The notes under the pieces were generated by a model. The model was not told the DNA's origin and did not search any database. It worked only from the letters and a program-made list of their open reading frames with translations. The position numbers and the translations under genes were made by a program. Of a stretch of DNA of 52,541 nt, positions 1 through 8,443 are shown piece by piece. Source of the DNA: an uncultured bacterium (GTDB lineage: Bacteria > Actinomycetota > Thermoleophilia > Solirubrobacterales > 70-9). Every line of letters starts with the position of its first letter. The stretch's first letter is position 1. The DNA lies in the NCBI GenBank assembly GCA_903901855.1, contig CAIUSP010000101.1:1-52541 (forward strand). Direction: 5' to 3'.

Positions 1-486
1 ACCCGACTCGACAAGCTCGCCGCCGGCGAGGTAGATGCGCTGATCCTCGCCAGCGCCGGTCTCAAGCGACTTGGCCGAAGCGACGAGATCTCCTTTTCCC
101 TCGATCCACACACCTTCACTCCTTCACCCGGGCAGGGAACGGTGGCATTCCAGTCCAGAGCTGACGACCCCGCGGGGGAACGGGCGGCAACCGTGGACGA
201 CCGGACCTCGCACCTCGAGCTGAGATGCGAGCGCACCGCCGCGCGTCGCCTCGGCGCCAGCTGTGACTCATCGGTCGGGATTCTCGCCATCTGCGAAGGG
301 GATCTGATCGAGGCTCGCGCCTGGTGTGGGCTGCCCGACGGCTCCGACTGGATTTCGGATTCGGTGGAGGGCGATTCCAGCGACCCGGTCGCGCTCGGAG
401 AGAGGGTCGCCGAACGGCTGCTGTCTGCGGGTGCCGGTGAGATCCTCGAGCGCTCGGCCGCGATGGTTGCCGGGGAGGGCTCATGA
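1..486 (+). CDS. hemC: Hydroxymethylbilane synthase (porphobilinogen deaminase), C-terminal part
   Basis: The window opens inside this gene; the frame is open from base 1 to the TGA at 484-486. HemC polymerises four porphobilinogens into hydroxymethylbilane in heme and corrin synthesis. The visible part starts with the family segment TRLDKLAAGEVDALILASAG, continues with the PSPGQGTVAFQ motif of the second domain, and then carries a small third domain with the C-x-S region (RLGASCDSSVG) where the dipyrromethane cofactor Cys normally sits. Its stop overlaps the start of the CobA-HemD fusion (ATGA at 483-486), so the two are translationally coupled and their enzymes act in consecutive steps. The N-terminal half lies outside the window. 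The family call is secure. Confidence 0.93.
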   Translation, partial: TRLDKLAAGEVDALILASAGLKRLGRSDEISFSLDPHTFTPSPGQGTVAFQSRADDPAGERAATVDDRTSHLELRCERTAARRLGASCDSSVGILAICEGDLIEARAWCGLPDGSDWISDSVEGDSSDPVALGERVAERLLSAGAGEILERSAAMVAGEGS

Positions 487-2018
487 GCGCCCGTCCGGGA
501 GTTGCCTATCTGGTCGGTGCTGGCCCGGGTGATCCTGGACTGCTGACGGCACGGGCCATCGAGCTGATCGGCTCCGCCGATGTGATCCTCTACGACCGTC
601 TGATTCCGGATCAAGCCACCTCGATGGCGCGCTCGGACTGTGAACTGGTTTATGTGGGGAAGCTCCCCGATCGACATGCGCTGCCACAACGCGAGATAGA
701 GGAATTGATGGTCGAGCGGACCAAGGCGGGAAAGAGCGTCGTCCGGCTGAAGGGCGGGGATCCCTTCGTCTTCGGGAGGGGCGGAGAGGAAGCGGAATCA
801 CTGATCGAGGCAGGGCTGCCCTTCGAGGTCGTGCCCGGGGTCACCGCGGGAATCGCAGCCAGCGCCTACGCCGGCATACCGGTCACCCACCGCGATGAGG
901 CCTCGGCTGTGGCGTTCGTGACCGGTCACGAGGACCCGACCAAGGAGGGTGCGGGCAGGACCACCTCGACCCCGCTCGAGTACGCAGGCTTGGCCTCCTT
1001 TCCAGGCACGCTCGTCTTCTACATGGGGGTTGGTCGTCTCGGAGAGATTGCGCAGGAACTCATCGACTGCGGGCGTGACCCCGATGAGCCGAGTGCTGTG
1101 ATCGAACGCGGAACACTTCCGGGACAGCGATCGGTGGTGGCGCCACTTTCACGCATCGCCGAAGAGGTTTCCGCAGCCGGGATCAAGCCGCCCGCGATCA
1201 CCGTCGTCGGTCACGTCAGCAAACTCGCCGAGCGCATCGGCTGGCTCCAGAACCGACCCCTGAACGGACTGCGCGTAGTGGTGACGCGGGCCAGACCGCA
1301 GGCGAGTGGTCTCGCGGATCATCTGGCCGAACTCGGAGCCGAGCCCCTACAGCTACCGGCGATACGGATAGAGCCGACCCTCGACACCGACGAGGTCGCC
1401 ACCGCTGTGCAGGCGATAGACGCCTACTCGCTGATCTGTCTGACCAGCCCGAACGGCGCGAACCTGCTCTTCGAGGCTCTCGCGGCCGCGGGCAAGGACG
1501 CACGGTCTCTCGCCGGCGCAACCGTTGCGGCGATCGGTCCAGGCACGGCCGACGCGCTCCGATCCCACGGGGTGATCCCGGATGTGGTGCCGGAGAAGTT
1601 CGTTGCCGAGGAGCTCGTTGTGGCGCTCGATCAGGTCGAGGTAGAAGGCAAACGCGTCCTCGTGGCGCGCGCCGCCGAAGCGCGCGATGTGTTGCCCGAT
1701 GCGTTGACAGAGCGTAACGCGGAGGTCGATGTGGTGGCTCTCTATAGAACCGTCGCCGAGGATCTGGATGAGGGGACGATCGCTGCTGCCGGCGACGCCG
1801 ACTATGTGACCTTCACCTCCTCCTCCACCGTGAAGAACCTGCTCGCAGCCTTGCCCGGAGGATCTCTGCCAGGCTCTCCGCGAGTGGTCTCGATCGGTCC
1901 GGTGACCTCGGAGACCGCTCGCGAGGCGGGGCTCCAAGTCGATGTCGAAGCCTCCCGTCACGACATCGACGGCCTGATCGAGGCTCTGGTCGCGGATGCA
2001 ACGGAGCTCAGGGGCTAA
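483..2018 (+). CDS. cobA-hemD: Fused uroporphyrinogen-III C-methyltransferase / uroporphyrinogen-III synthase
   Basis: A 511-residue two-domain enzyme. Residues 1 to about 245 are a SAM-dependent uroporphyrinogen-III methyltransferase: N-terminal [12 protein letters not shown] loop, the [14 protein letters not shown] motif near residue 85, and VVPGVTAG further on. Residues about 258-511 are a HemD-type uroporphyrinogen-III synthase beginning [19 protein letters not shown] and containing the [13 protein letters not shown] segment. One chain would therefore cyclise the hemC product and methylate the ring to precorrin-2, feeding siroheme or B12. CobA-HemD fusions are known in Gram-positive bacteria. 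The ATG overlaps the hemC stop. A SAM-hydrolysing enzyme follows 9 nt downstream. Confidence 0.95.
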   Translation: MSARPGVAYLVGAGPGDPGLLTARAIELIGSADVILYDRLIPDQATSMARSDCELVYVGKLPDRHALPQREIEELMVERTKAGKSVVRLKGGDPFVFGRGGEEAESLIEAGLPFEVVPGVTAGIAASAYAGIPVTHRDEASAVAFVTGHEDPTKEGAGRTTSTPLEYAGLASFPGTLVFYMGVGRLGEIAQELIDCGRDPDEPSAVIERGTLPGQRSVVAPLSRIAEEVSAAGIKPPAITVVGHVSKLAERIGWLQNRPLNGLRVVVTRARPQASGLADHLAELGAEPLQLPAIRIEPTLDTDEVATAVQAIDAYSLICLTSPNGANLLFEALAAAGKDARSLAGATVAAIGPGTADALRSHGVIPDVVPEKFVAEELVVALDQVEVEGKRVLVARAAEARDVLPDALTERNAEVDVVALYRTVAEDLDEGTIAAAGDADYVTFTSSSTVKNLLAALPGGSLPGSPRVVSIGPVTSETAREAGLQVDVEASRHDIDGLIEALVADATELRG

Positions 2019-2027
2019 ATTCGACCA

Positions 2028-2843
2028 GTGGCCGATCCGAGACCCATCACCTTCCTCTCCGACTACGGATACGAGGATGAATTCGCCGGCGTCTGCCGGG
2101 CGGTGATCTCCCAGATCGCGCCCGAGGCCCTCGTGGTGGATCTGGGCCACGCGATCTCTCGACAGGATGTCCTCCACGGCGCAGTGGCCCTCGCGAACGC
2201 CCTGCCCTTCTGCTCTCCGGGGATCCATCTCGCGGTGGTCGATCCCGGAGTCGGAACCGCACGCCGATGCGTCGCGGTCAGGGTCGAAGATCAGAACCGG
2301 ATCCTGGTCGGACCGGACAACGGACTGTTCACCCTCGCCTTCGAACGTTTCGGGGGCCCTGTCGAGGCGGTAGACCTAGATTCCTCCGCCTTCAGGCTCG
2401 AGCCCGTATCGGCGACGTTCCACGGACGGGACGTCTTCGCCCCGGTGGCAGCCCACCTCGCGATGGGAGCACGACTGGAAGAGGCGGGGGCTCCCCTCGA
2501 CCCCGGCGAGTTGATCAGGGTCGATATTCCCGTTGCCGTCATCGCAGATGGTCAGGTAACCGCCCACTGCCTCTACGTGGACCACTTCGGGAATGCGTCG
2601 CTCGATCTCGATGCCAGCCAGATCGCTGATTGGGGCCTCGAGACTGGTTCGCGGATCCGGATAGCGGCCCCCGACGGGTCATTCGAAGCGATCTGGGCAA
2701 CCACCTTCGAAGATGCCGAACCGGGCGACCTGCTGCTCTTCGAGGACTCGTCGGGTTCGATCGCGATCGCGGCGAACGGCGGTAATGCTGCCGCTCTGCT
2801 CGATCTCGCGCCCCGCTGCCAGGTGGATCTCACCCCCGCTTGA
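2028..2843 (+). CDS. SAM hydroxide adenosyltransferase (DUF62 family)
   Basis: A 271-residue protein with a GTG start 9 nt after cobA-hemD. It matches the DUF62 / SAM hydroxide adenosyltransferase family, which uses water to split S-adenosylmethionine into adenosine and methionine and is related to fluorinase and chlorinase. Visible family marks are FLSDYGYEDEFAGVCRAV at the N terminus, the VDLGHAI loop, VVDPGVGTARR, VGPDNGLFTLA and the C-domain motif DHFGNASLDLD. The stop overlaps the TTG start of the next gene (TTGA, 2840-2843). Its place behind a SAM-consuming methyltransferase suggests a link to local SAM turnover, but that is inference. Confidence 0.9.
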   Translation: MADPRPITFLSDYGYEDEFAGVCRAVISQIAPEALVVDLGHAISRQDVLHGAVALANALPFCSPGIHLAVVDPGVGTARRCVAVRVEDQNRILVGPDNGLFTLAFERFGGPVEAVDLDSSAFRLEPVSATFHGRDVFAPVAAHLAMGARLEEAGAPLDPGELIRVDIPVAVIADGQVTAHCLYVDHFGNASLDLDASQIADWGLETGSRIRIAAPDGSFEAIWATTFEDAEPGDLLLFEDSSGSIAIAANGGNAAALLDLAPRCQVDLTPA

Positions 2844-3583
2844 TCCGGGTGCAGGAACCGACCACCATTCGCTTCGGGTCTCCGCATCGTCACTTCGAGA
2901 CGACGGACTCGACCAACGAACGCGCCAAGTTCCTCGCGGAAACCGGAGCACCTGGCGGCCTGGTGGTGACGGCGGGTAGCCAAGTGGCTGGACGCGGGCG
3001 CCGGGGGCGTAGTTGGTTCGCGGGTCCGGGCTCCTCCCTCCTCTACTCGGCGCTGCTGAGACCGCTCGGCGATCGACCTCTGCTGCCGCTGCTGGTGCCA
3101 CTCGCTGTGTGCGATGCAGCGGAGGAGTTGGGTGACCGTACGTGCAAGATCAAGTGGCCGAACGATGTCTGGGTGGATGAGCGCAAGCTCGCCGGCGTGC
3201 TGATCGAGGGGAGGCCGGATGCCGACCCGGCAGACAGCTGGGCGGTGATCGGGATCGGACTCAATCTGGACCTGTCCGATGTCGGGATCCCTGATGATCT
3301 CGAGGGGCGGGTGGCATGGCTCGGTCGGGACGTCGATCACGATCTGGCGCTGGAACGGCTGAATCGGGCTCTCGAATCCTGGCTCGCTGCCTCGGACTCC
3401 AAGATCCTCGAGGAGTTCAGACGAAGGGATCTGCTCGTCGGGAGGGACCTGGAGTGGGACGGAGGCTCGGGTACCGCTCGGGGAATCGACGATCTGGGAC
3501 ATCTGCTGGTCGAGACTGGCGACGAGACGATCGCACTCGGTGCCGGAGAGGTCTCTCTCGGGGCAAACCTCAGAGGTGGGTAG
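2840..3583 (+). CDS. birA: Biotin--[acetyl-CoA-carboxylase] ligase, monofunctional
   Basis: A 247-residue biotin protein ligase that activates biotin to biotinyl-AMP and attaches it to carboxyl-carrier domains. It shows the substrate motif DSTNERAKFL, the biotin-binding loop AGRGRRGRSWFAGPGSSLLYS and the KWPNDVWVDERKLAGVLIEG block. The N-terminal helix-turn-helix repressor domain of E. coli BirA is absent, so this is a ligase only. The start is a TTG overlapping the upstream TGA by four bases. Its stop (TAG, 3581-3583) is six bases from the stop of the convergent helicase gene. Confidence 0.93.
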   Translation: MIRVQEPTTIRFGSPHRHFETTDSTNERAKFLAETGAPGGLVVTAGSQVAGRGRRGRSWFAGPGSSLLYSALLRPLGDRPLLPLLVPLAVCDAAEELGDRTCKIKWPNDVWVDERKLAGVLIEGRPDADPADSWAVIGIGLNLDLSDVGIPDDLEGRVAWLGRDVDHDLALERLNRALESWLAASDSKILEEFRRRDLLVGRDLEWDGGSGTARGIDDLGHLLVETGDETIALGAGEVSLGANLRGG

Positions 3584-3588
3584 CGGGC

Positions 3589-6081
3589 CTACTCCCCGCC
3601 GGTGTCAGTCGAGGGAGGATCTTCGGTCTTCTTCTTCTCCTGCTTCTTCTCTTCCTTCGGTGCATTTGCGCCCCTCGCCTCGGCCGTGGCTCCATCTGCC
3701 GGCTTGCGTGCACCGCGGCGGCGACGCTTGCGACGACGGGATCCGCTCTTGGGGAAGTTCCTTAGGAGCTCTCTGGCGGTAGCCGAGGGCTTACGGGCGG
3801 CTCTCATCCGGGCGCCTCGCAGGACCTCCTCTCCCTCCGGCGTGTGTGCCACGGCAGCAGCAAGGAGGGCGGTCGCCAGTCGACGATCCTGATTGCGGGA
3901 GGCTTGAACCAGACGGCGGGCGTTTCGGCCGTGAGCGCGGCCGGATGAGTTGACCAGCAACCCGAGCAAACGCTTCGTCTCCGGCCAACGTTGGACCGCG
4001 TACTCCTCGTGGAGTTCCCTGGTGTAGGAGGAGAGTCGCCAGATCCAGGCTTGGGCCTGATCACGCCTTCCTATACGACGCTCGGCGAGCGCCTCGAGCA
4101 GGGCCTTGCTGCCCGCACGACGGTCCTCACGCGACCAGGTTCCGACCGTATCGACGGCATCGTCGAACGCTTCAGGGTCTTCGAGCAGGGCGATCTCGGC
4201 CAGAGCCTTGAGCCTGAGTTGCGCGTTGCGGTTGCGCTGGACGCAGGTGAGGAGGAATCGCTTTCGCAGTTCCTTCGTCTCGTCCCCCTGGAGCATCGCT
4301 TTGGCGCGCCGCCAACCGTTCGTATTGACCCTCGAACCGGCAAGTGCTGCCCAGACATGCTGTTCGGCGTGATCGAGGTTCTCGACCGCAGTCCTCCAGA
4401 GGTCCCTCTCGAGGACCTCGAGTCGGCGTTGGGACTCACCCGATACCGGCACGATCCTCTTCTCGACTCGCACCTGGCGCCCGCGGCCTCGCCTGACCGG
4501 GCCGACCACGATGGCGCCGCCACGGTAGACGTCACGATCCAGCAGGCTGTGAAGGGTGACGATCGATTCGTCGTGGGTGGTCGCCGGGTGGACGAAATCG
4601 ATCACGATCCCGGCCTCCTTGCCGGGGTTCCGCCTGGTGACCCTGCCGACCCGCTGCTGATAGATCCTCCGCGAAGCGGTCGGTGCCAGGTGCATGCAGA
4701 TGGTGGCTCGAGGTGAGTTCCAGCCCTCGGCGAGGAGCATCGCGTTGCACAGCACATCGACCTCGCCGCGCTCGAAGCCCGCGAGGATCTCGGCCAATTC
4801 CAGTTTGGGTGTCTCGCCCGAGACGGCCTGGGCATTTATGCCGGCGTCGCGGAATGCCTTCGCGACGTTGTTCGCGTGTTTCACCCCGGCCGTGTAGACG
4901 ACGCCGGGGATCTTCCGGAAACGAGAGGCATAGAGATCTGCGATCGCGAGGTTGAACGGCTCCTGATCGAGCAGCTTCGCCAGCTCCTCCTGATCGAAGT
5001 CCTGATCCACCTCGCCCTTCCTGAGGGGCACCTTGGCGATGGTTCTGACTCCCGGACCGGGCGGTATGCGGATACAGCGGAGAGGAGAGATGACACCCCG
5101 GCGGGCTGCCTGCGCGAGATCGAACCGGGAGGTCTGGGTGGGGAACAGGTCGGCAACGTGTCGCGCTATCAACGCACCGGTGGCCGTCATCCCGATGTAC
5201 GTGGGCCCCTGCCAGCCGCGGATGCACGCGCTCGTCTTCTCACCCAGAGCGGTGTGCGCCTCGTCGCAGATGACGATCGAATATGAGTCCGAGATCTTTC
5301 CTGCGTTCCGGACGAACCACTGATAGGTCTCGACGGTCACCGGTCCATCCGCCCGGTCATCCGTTCCCATCAGCGGTGGGGAGAGGCGATCGGCGTAACC
5401 GCGGGTCGATATCTCCCCGATGAACTGGTCGACCAGGTTCCTCCTGTGGGTGAGGATCAAGATGCCGCCGGTCCTCGATGCCTCGACGAAACCGACCGCA
5501 GCGACCGTCTTGCCCGCACCGGTCGCATGTTCGAACCAGAACCTGCGCGCTGCACCGGGGTCGTCGACGACCTCGGCCACTGCCTCTTCCTCCGTGGCCT
5601 CTTCCTCCCAGTCCTGTGGCTCCTCGTCCGGGTCGAGTGCCTCGTCATCATCTGCGGAATCGCCGTTGACCTGAGGCGCGGGAATCTGGGACTTGTCGGC
5701 GTCGGCCGTGACAGGAGGAGCCATCTCCTCTTCCTGGACATCCGAGATCAGTACGGCGAGGGTTCCCGACAGAGCATCTACCTGGTGCTCCGACAGCTCG
5801 GTGCCGTCCACCAGCTTGGGCGGCTCTTCCGCAAGGAGTCGTTCCAGCCCGAGCAGCAGCGAGAACTGACGCCGCCACTCGATCGAGGGCGACTCTCGGC
5901 CATCGGCTATCTCTGCGAGAGCAGCATCGAAAGCCTCACGTCTCGGGGTCCCTGCGACGAGGTCCTTCAGCTTCTCGCCCTCGAGCAGGAAGGGCTCCAA
6001 CGCGAAGGCTCTCGCGCTCTCGAGTTGCGCCTTGGTTGGCGCCTTTGCCGCCTTGGCGGCCGACTTGGTGGTTTCAGCCAT
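3589..6081 (-). CDS. DEAH-box superfamily 2 helicase with acidic insertion and basic tail
   Basis: An 830-residue SF2 ATPase. Motifs in order: a Q-motif-like SEHQVDALSGTLA near residues 97-109, Walker A (HATGAGKT, 185-192), DEAH (273-276), motif III (MTATG, 298-302), an AEGWN motif near 451 and motif VI (QQRVGRVTRR, 475-484). The overall pattern is that of type III Res/UvrB-like helicases. Unusually, about 60 mostly Asp/Glu residues (about 117-175) separate the Q motif from Walker A, where the family normally has a short linker. After about residue 510 there is a helical, unrecognised region, ending in an Arg/Lys-rich tail from about 780. No methyltransferase or nuclease gene is adjacent, so a restriction role is not supported. 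RNA or DNA substrate is unknown. Confidence 0.85.
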   Translation of the reverse strand: MAETTKSAAKAAKAPTKAQLESARAFALEPFLLEGEKLKDLVAGTPRREAFDAALAEIADGRESPSIEWRRQFSLLLGLERLLAEEPPKLVDGTELSEHQVDALSGTLAVLISDVQEEEMAPPVTADADKSQIPAPQVNGDSADDDEALDPDEEPQDWEEEATEEEAVAEVVDDPGAARRFWFEHATGAGKTVAAVGFVEASRTGGILILTHRRNLVDQFIGEISTRGYADRLSPPLMGTDDRADGPVTVETYQWFVRNAGKISDSYSIVICDEAHTALGEKTSACIRGWQGPTYIGMTATGALIARHVADLFPTQTSRFDLAQAARRGVISPLRCIRIPPGPGVRTIAKVPLRKGEVDQDFDQEELAKLLDQEPFNLAIADLYASRFRKIPGVVYTAGVKHANNVAKAFRDAGINAQAVSGETPKLELAEILAGFERGEVDVLCNAMLLAEGWNSPRATICMHLAPTASRRIYQQRVGRVTRRNPGKEAGIVIDFVHPATTHDESIVTLHSLLDRDVYRGGAIVVGPVRRGRGRQVRVEKRIVPVSGESQRRLEVLERDLWRTAVENLDHAEQHVWAALAGSRVNTNGWRRAKAMLQGDETKELRKRFLLTCVQRNRNAQLRLKALAEIALLEDPEAFDDAVDTVGTWSREDRRAGSKALLEALAERRIGRRDQAQAWIWRLSSYTRELHEEYAVQRWPETKRLLGLLVNSSGRAHGRNARRLVQASRNQDRRLATALLAAAVAHTPEGEEVLRGARMRAARKPSATARELLRNFPKSGSRRRKRRRRGARKPADGATAEARGANAPKEEKKQEKKKTEDPPSTDTGGE

Positions 6082-6185
6082 GAGGGCTTTTCGTTCCTGA
6101 CGGGGCCTCTACCGACAGCTGATGGATGGCAGGTGCCTCGCCGAGAATTCAGGTGTTCCGGTATCCACTTCGAACCCGGAGCTGG

Positions 6186-6208
6186 TGACTCGATCTCTCA
6201 CCGAGTCA
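6186..6208. repeat. 7-bp perfect inverted repeat upstream of the TlpA-like gene
   Basis: TGACTCG (6186-6192) and CGAGTCA (6202-6208) are exact inverted repeats separated by nine bases. They lie directly before a possible -35 element (TTGACG, 6210-6215) in the divergent region between the helicase and the TlpA-like gene. This could be an operator for either promoter; no regulator can be assigned. Confidence 0.4.
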
Positions 6209-6209
6209 G

Positions 6210-6239
6210 TTGACGTATTTAACCACGCGGGAGTCCAAT
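6210..6239 (+). promoter_or_regulatory. Possible promoter for the TlpA-like/galT operon
   Basis: TTGACG (6210-6215) and TCCAAT (6234-6239) are separated by 18 bases, an acceptable sigma-70-type spacing, and lie 25 bases before the ATG at 6265. The -10 is weak. Confidence 0.35.
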
Positions 6240-6264
6240 CCGGGTGGGCAATCGTCACCATACG

Positions 6265-6852
6265 ATGATCATCCGCTCACAGCTCAGAAACAGACTCCTG
6301 ATTTCCGCCGTCGTCGTCCTGTCCGTCACCTTGGCCCTGACCGGCTGCGGTGAGGATGCAGGAAACCCCGAATCCAAACTGACTGTCGCCGAGGCAACAG
6401 AGCGGATTCCCGACGCTCCGGCTCCGCTGAGGCGGGTGCGGGCCCAGGCGAACCAACTGCTGCCCGGAGGGACGGCCGCCTTCGAAGAGCGGATCTCGGA
6501 TCTCCGCGGTTACCCGATAGTGGTCAACAAGTGGGCCTCTTGGTGTGGTCCGTGCCGGTTCGAGTTCCCCTTCCTCCAACAAGCCGCGATCCTGTACGGC
6601 GAGAGCGTCGGGTTCATCGGGGTGGACTCCGACGACGCAGAGGCACCCGCCGCCACCTTCCTCCAGAGTCTCCCCTTGCCCTACCCCTCCTACCTGGACC
6701 CGGACTCCGAGATAGCCGATCTGATCAAGGCTCCGACCGCCTTCCCGGCAACCGCGTTCTTCGATCGACGGGGTCGACTGGTCCACCTCAAGCAAGGCGT
6801 CTACTCCGATGAGCAGGAGTTGATCGCGGACATCGAGCGCTGGGCAAGATGA
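6265..6852 (+). CDS. TlpA/ResA-like thioredoxin-fold lipoprotein
   Basis: A 195-residue exported thiol-disulfide protein. The N terminus has a charged start, a hydrophobic stretch and a lipobox (ALTGC), predicting lipid attachment on the outer face of the membrane. The thioredoxin fold carries the catalytic motif WCGPC within NKWASWCGPCRFEFPF, a VGFIGVDSDD strand, and the cis-Pro region TAFPATAFFDRRG. Such proteins reduce apocytochrome c or other extracytoplasmic cysteines. The ATG at 6265 is preferred because it places the signal sequence at the N terminus; an in-frame GTG at 6244 would add seven residues. The stop overlaps the following ATG (ATGA, 6849-6852), so it is coupled to the GalT-family gene, an unexpected partner. 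Confidence 0.9.
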   Translation: MIIRSQLRNRLLISAVVVLSVTLALTGCGEDAGNPESKLTVAEATERIPDAPAPLRRVRAQANQLLPGGTAAFEERISDLRGYPIVVNKWASWCGPCRFEFPFLQQAAILYGESVGFIGVDSDDAEAPAATFLQSLPLPYPSYLDPDSEIADLIKAPTAFPATAFFDRRGRLVHLKQGVYSDEQELIADIERWAR

Positions 6853-7898
6853 CCGTGGGGGAGTCCACCCCGGAAGTCCGGCTGGACCAGCTGACCGGAC
6901 TGCGGACGATCCTCGCTCCTGCGCGGGCGGACCGCCCGATGGACTTCGGAATCGCAGAACACGGACCGGGGGCAGCCCATACCTGCCCGTTCTGCGAGGG
7001 CAACGAGCAGGACACACCTGCGGAGCTCTGGGCGGACCGACCCGAGGGAGCAGAGGGTGGGCCCGGCTGGCTGGTTCGCGCGGTCCCGAACCTGTACCCG
7101 GCTCTCGGGGGCGAAGTGGGAGACGACACGGGAGCTGCATCGACGGGCGACCCCCTTAAGGCAGCCGCTCGGGCGGCCCGGGTAGAGCTCTTCGAGAGGG
7201 TTCCGGCGAACGGGGAACACGAGGTGATCGTCCACTCGCCTGAGCACCTCCGCGCGCTCGCCCAGCTGGACGAACGGTCGCTGTCGGCTGCGGTGAACGG
7301 TTGGAGGGAGCGCATCAGAGCTCACCGGAACAGCCGCTGCGTGCAGCTGATCGTCAACGAGGGTCCCGATGCGGGCGCGTCGCTCGAGCACACCCACGCT
7401 CAGCTCTACGCGATGGACTTCGTTCCCGCAGCGATCGCCCGGGAACGGGAACGGTTCCGCTCGCACCACGATGCGACCAACGGCGGGGAGCTGCTCGCCG
7501 ACATCGTCAGCGAGGAGATCCGCCGCGACGAACGGGTGGTGGCGGTCGACGACGAAGCGGTCCTCATCTGTCCTTGGGCATCACGCAGTCCGTTCGAGTT
7601 GCGATTGATTCCGCGTCGAGCCGAAGGAGACTTCGCCGCCGACGACATGGACGGATTCGGAGTCGGCATGCTCGCCACCGCATTGCGTGCGCTCAAGTCC
7701 CGCTTCGGTACCGAACCGCAACTCAACCTGTGGATCAGGACGGCGCCGAAAGGAGCCGAGCCATTCCACTGGCACATCGACATCGCCCCCAGGCTCTCGA
7801 TCCGCGCCAGCTACGAGATCGCCACCGGCGTCGACATCAACATCTTCCCACCAGAGCGAGCCGCCGGAGAGCTCAGGGAAGCGCTCGGAGACTCCTGA
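6849..7898 (+). CDS. galT: Galactose-1-phosphate uridylyltransferase family (HIT superfamily) enzyme
   Basis: A 349-residue protein of the GalT branch of the HIT superfamily, which transfers nucleotidyl groups between sugar phosphates. It has a CPFC pair (Cys46/Cys49) in the position of the GalT zinc site, the HEVIVHSPEH block, an H-x-H-x-Q motif (EHTHAQLYA, 180-188) matching the active-site region, and a second histidine cluster (HWHIDIAPR) near the C terminus. The catalytic motif differs from the textbook HPHGQ, so the exact sugar or nucleotide is open; relatives include diadenosine-tetraphosphate phosphorylases and DUF4921-type proteins. No other Leloir-pathway gene is adjacent. Translation is coupled to the upstream TlpA-like gene. 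Confidence 0.8.
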   Translation: MTVGESTPEVRLDQLTGLRTILAPARADRPMDFGIAEHGPGAAHTCPFCEGNEQDTPAELWADRPEGAEGGPGWLVRAVPNLYPALGGEVGDDTGAASTGDPLKAAARAARVELFERVPANGEHEVIVHSPEHLRALAQLDERSLSAAVNGWRERIRAHRNSRCVQLIVNEGPDAGASLEHTHAQLYAMDFVPAAIARERERFRSHHDATNGGELLADIVSEEIRRDERVVAVDDEAVLICPWASRSPFELRLIPRRAEGDFAADDMDGFGVGMLATALRALKSRFGTEPQLNLWIRTAPKGAEPFHWHIDIAPRLSIRASYEIATGVDINIFPPERAAGELREALGDS

Positions 7899-7902
7899 AC
7901 GA

Positions 7903-7926
7903 CCAAGGGCCCCGAAGGGCCCTTGG
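7903..7926. terminator. Bidirectional hairpin terminator
   Basis: A perfect 10-bp inverted repeat, CCAAGGGCCC (7903-7912) and GGGCCCTTGG (7917-7926), with a CGAA tetraloop, sits between the convergent galT-like and DUF805 genes. TTT follows on the + strand. Placement and symmetry suit termination from both sides. Confidence 0.8.
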
Positions 7927-7952
7927 TTTCGAAACGGTTCGATTCAGAGTGA

Positions 7953-8327
7953 CTAGGCGCCAGCCGGCTCGCTCACGCCGCCCTTCGGGTCCGGACCGTA
8001 CTTGTTCTTGCCCTCGTCGCTCTTGGTGCAGAGGAACACCAGGATCACGATGAACCCGATGATCGGGATGATCTGGATCCACCACCACCAGCCGCTCTTC
8101 CCTGTGTCATGCAGCCGCCTGATCGTGGCGGAGAGAATCGGGAAGAAGAACGCGAGTGCGACGATGATGTAGAGGAAATTCGTACCGATGATCGCGTCGA
8201 AGATCGATCCGATCGCGACCACGATCAGGTACCCCAGATACAACCACCAGAAGGCCGGGCGCGATGCGCGACCCTTCCAGTCGAAGAAATGATCGAATCC
8301 TGACTTGACTGCTTCTTGGATGTTCAC
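7953..8327 (-). CDS. DUF805 family membrane protein
   Basis: A 124-residue integral membrane protein with a GTG start. It shows the DUF805 signature: FDWKGRASRPAFWWLYL near the N terminus, three to four hydrophobic helices and the RRLHDTGKSGWWWWI motif. Function is unknown in the family. The C-terminal 20 residues are charged and cytoplasmic-looking. A purine-rich SD-like run (AAGGAGGAG) lies about ten bases upstream of the GTG on the minus strand. It is divergent from the beta-helix gene. Confidence 0.9.
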   Translation of the reverse strand: MNIQEAVKSGFDHFFDWKGRASRPAFWWLYLGYLIVVAIGSIFDAIIGTNFLYIIVALAFFFPILSATIRRLHDTGKSGWWWWIQIIPIIGFIVILVFLCTKSDEGKNKYGPDPKGGVSEPAGA

Positions 8328-8443
8328 CTGTGAGTGTCTCCTCCTTCTCGGCGTTTCGACCGAGGTTGCCTGACCTTCTGGCGTTGGACGCTACCTCACC
8401 CGGCGGCAGAGCGGTACTTACGGTCTACGATCGTGTTGGTGAG

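Noticed and set aside
3589-6081. Helicase as the Res subunit of a type III restriction system
   Set aside because: No Mod methyltransferase, endonuclease motif or specificity gene is adjacent.
5446-6213. 255-codon frame antisense to the helicase N terminus
   Set aside because: No domain, and it covers the conserved ATPase region on the other strand.
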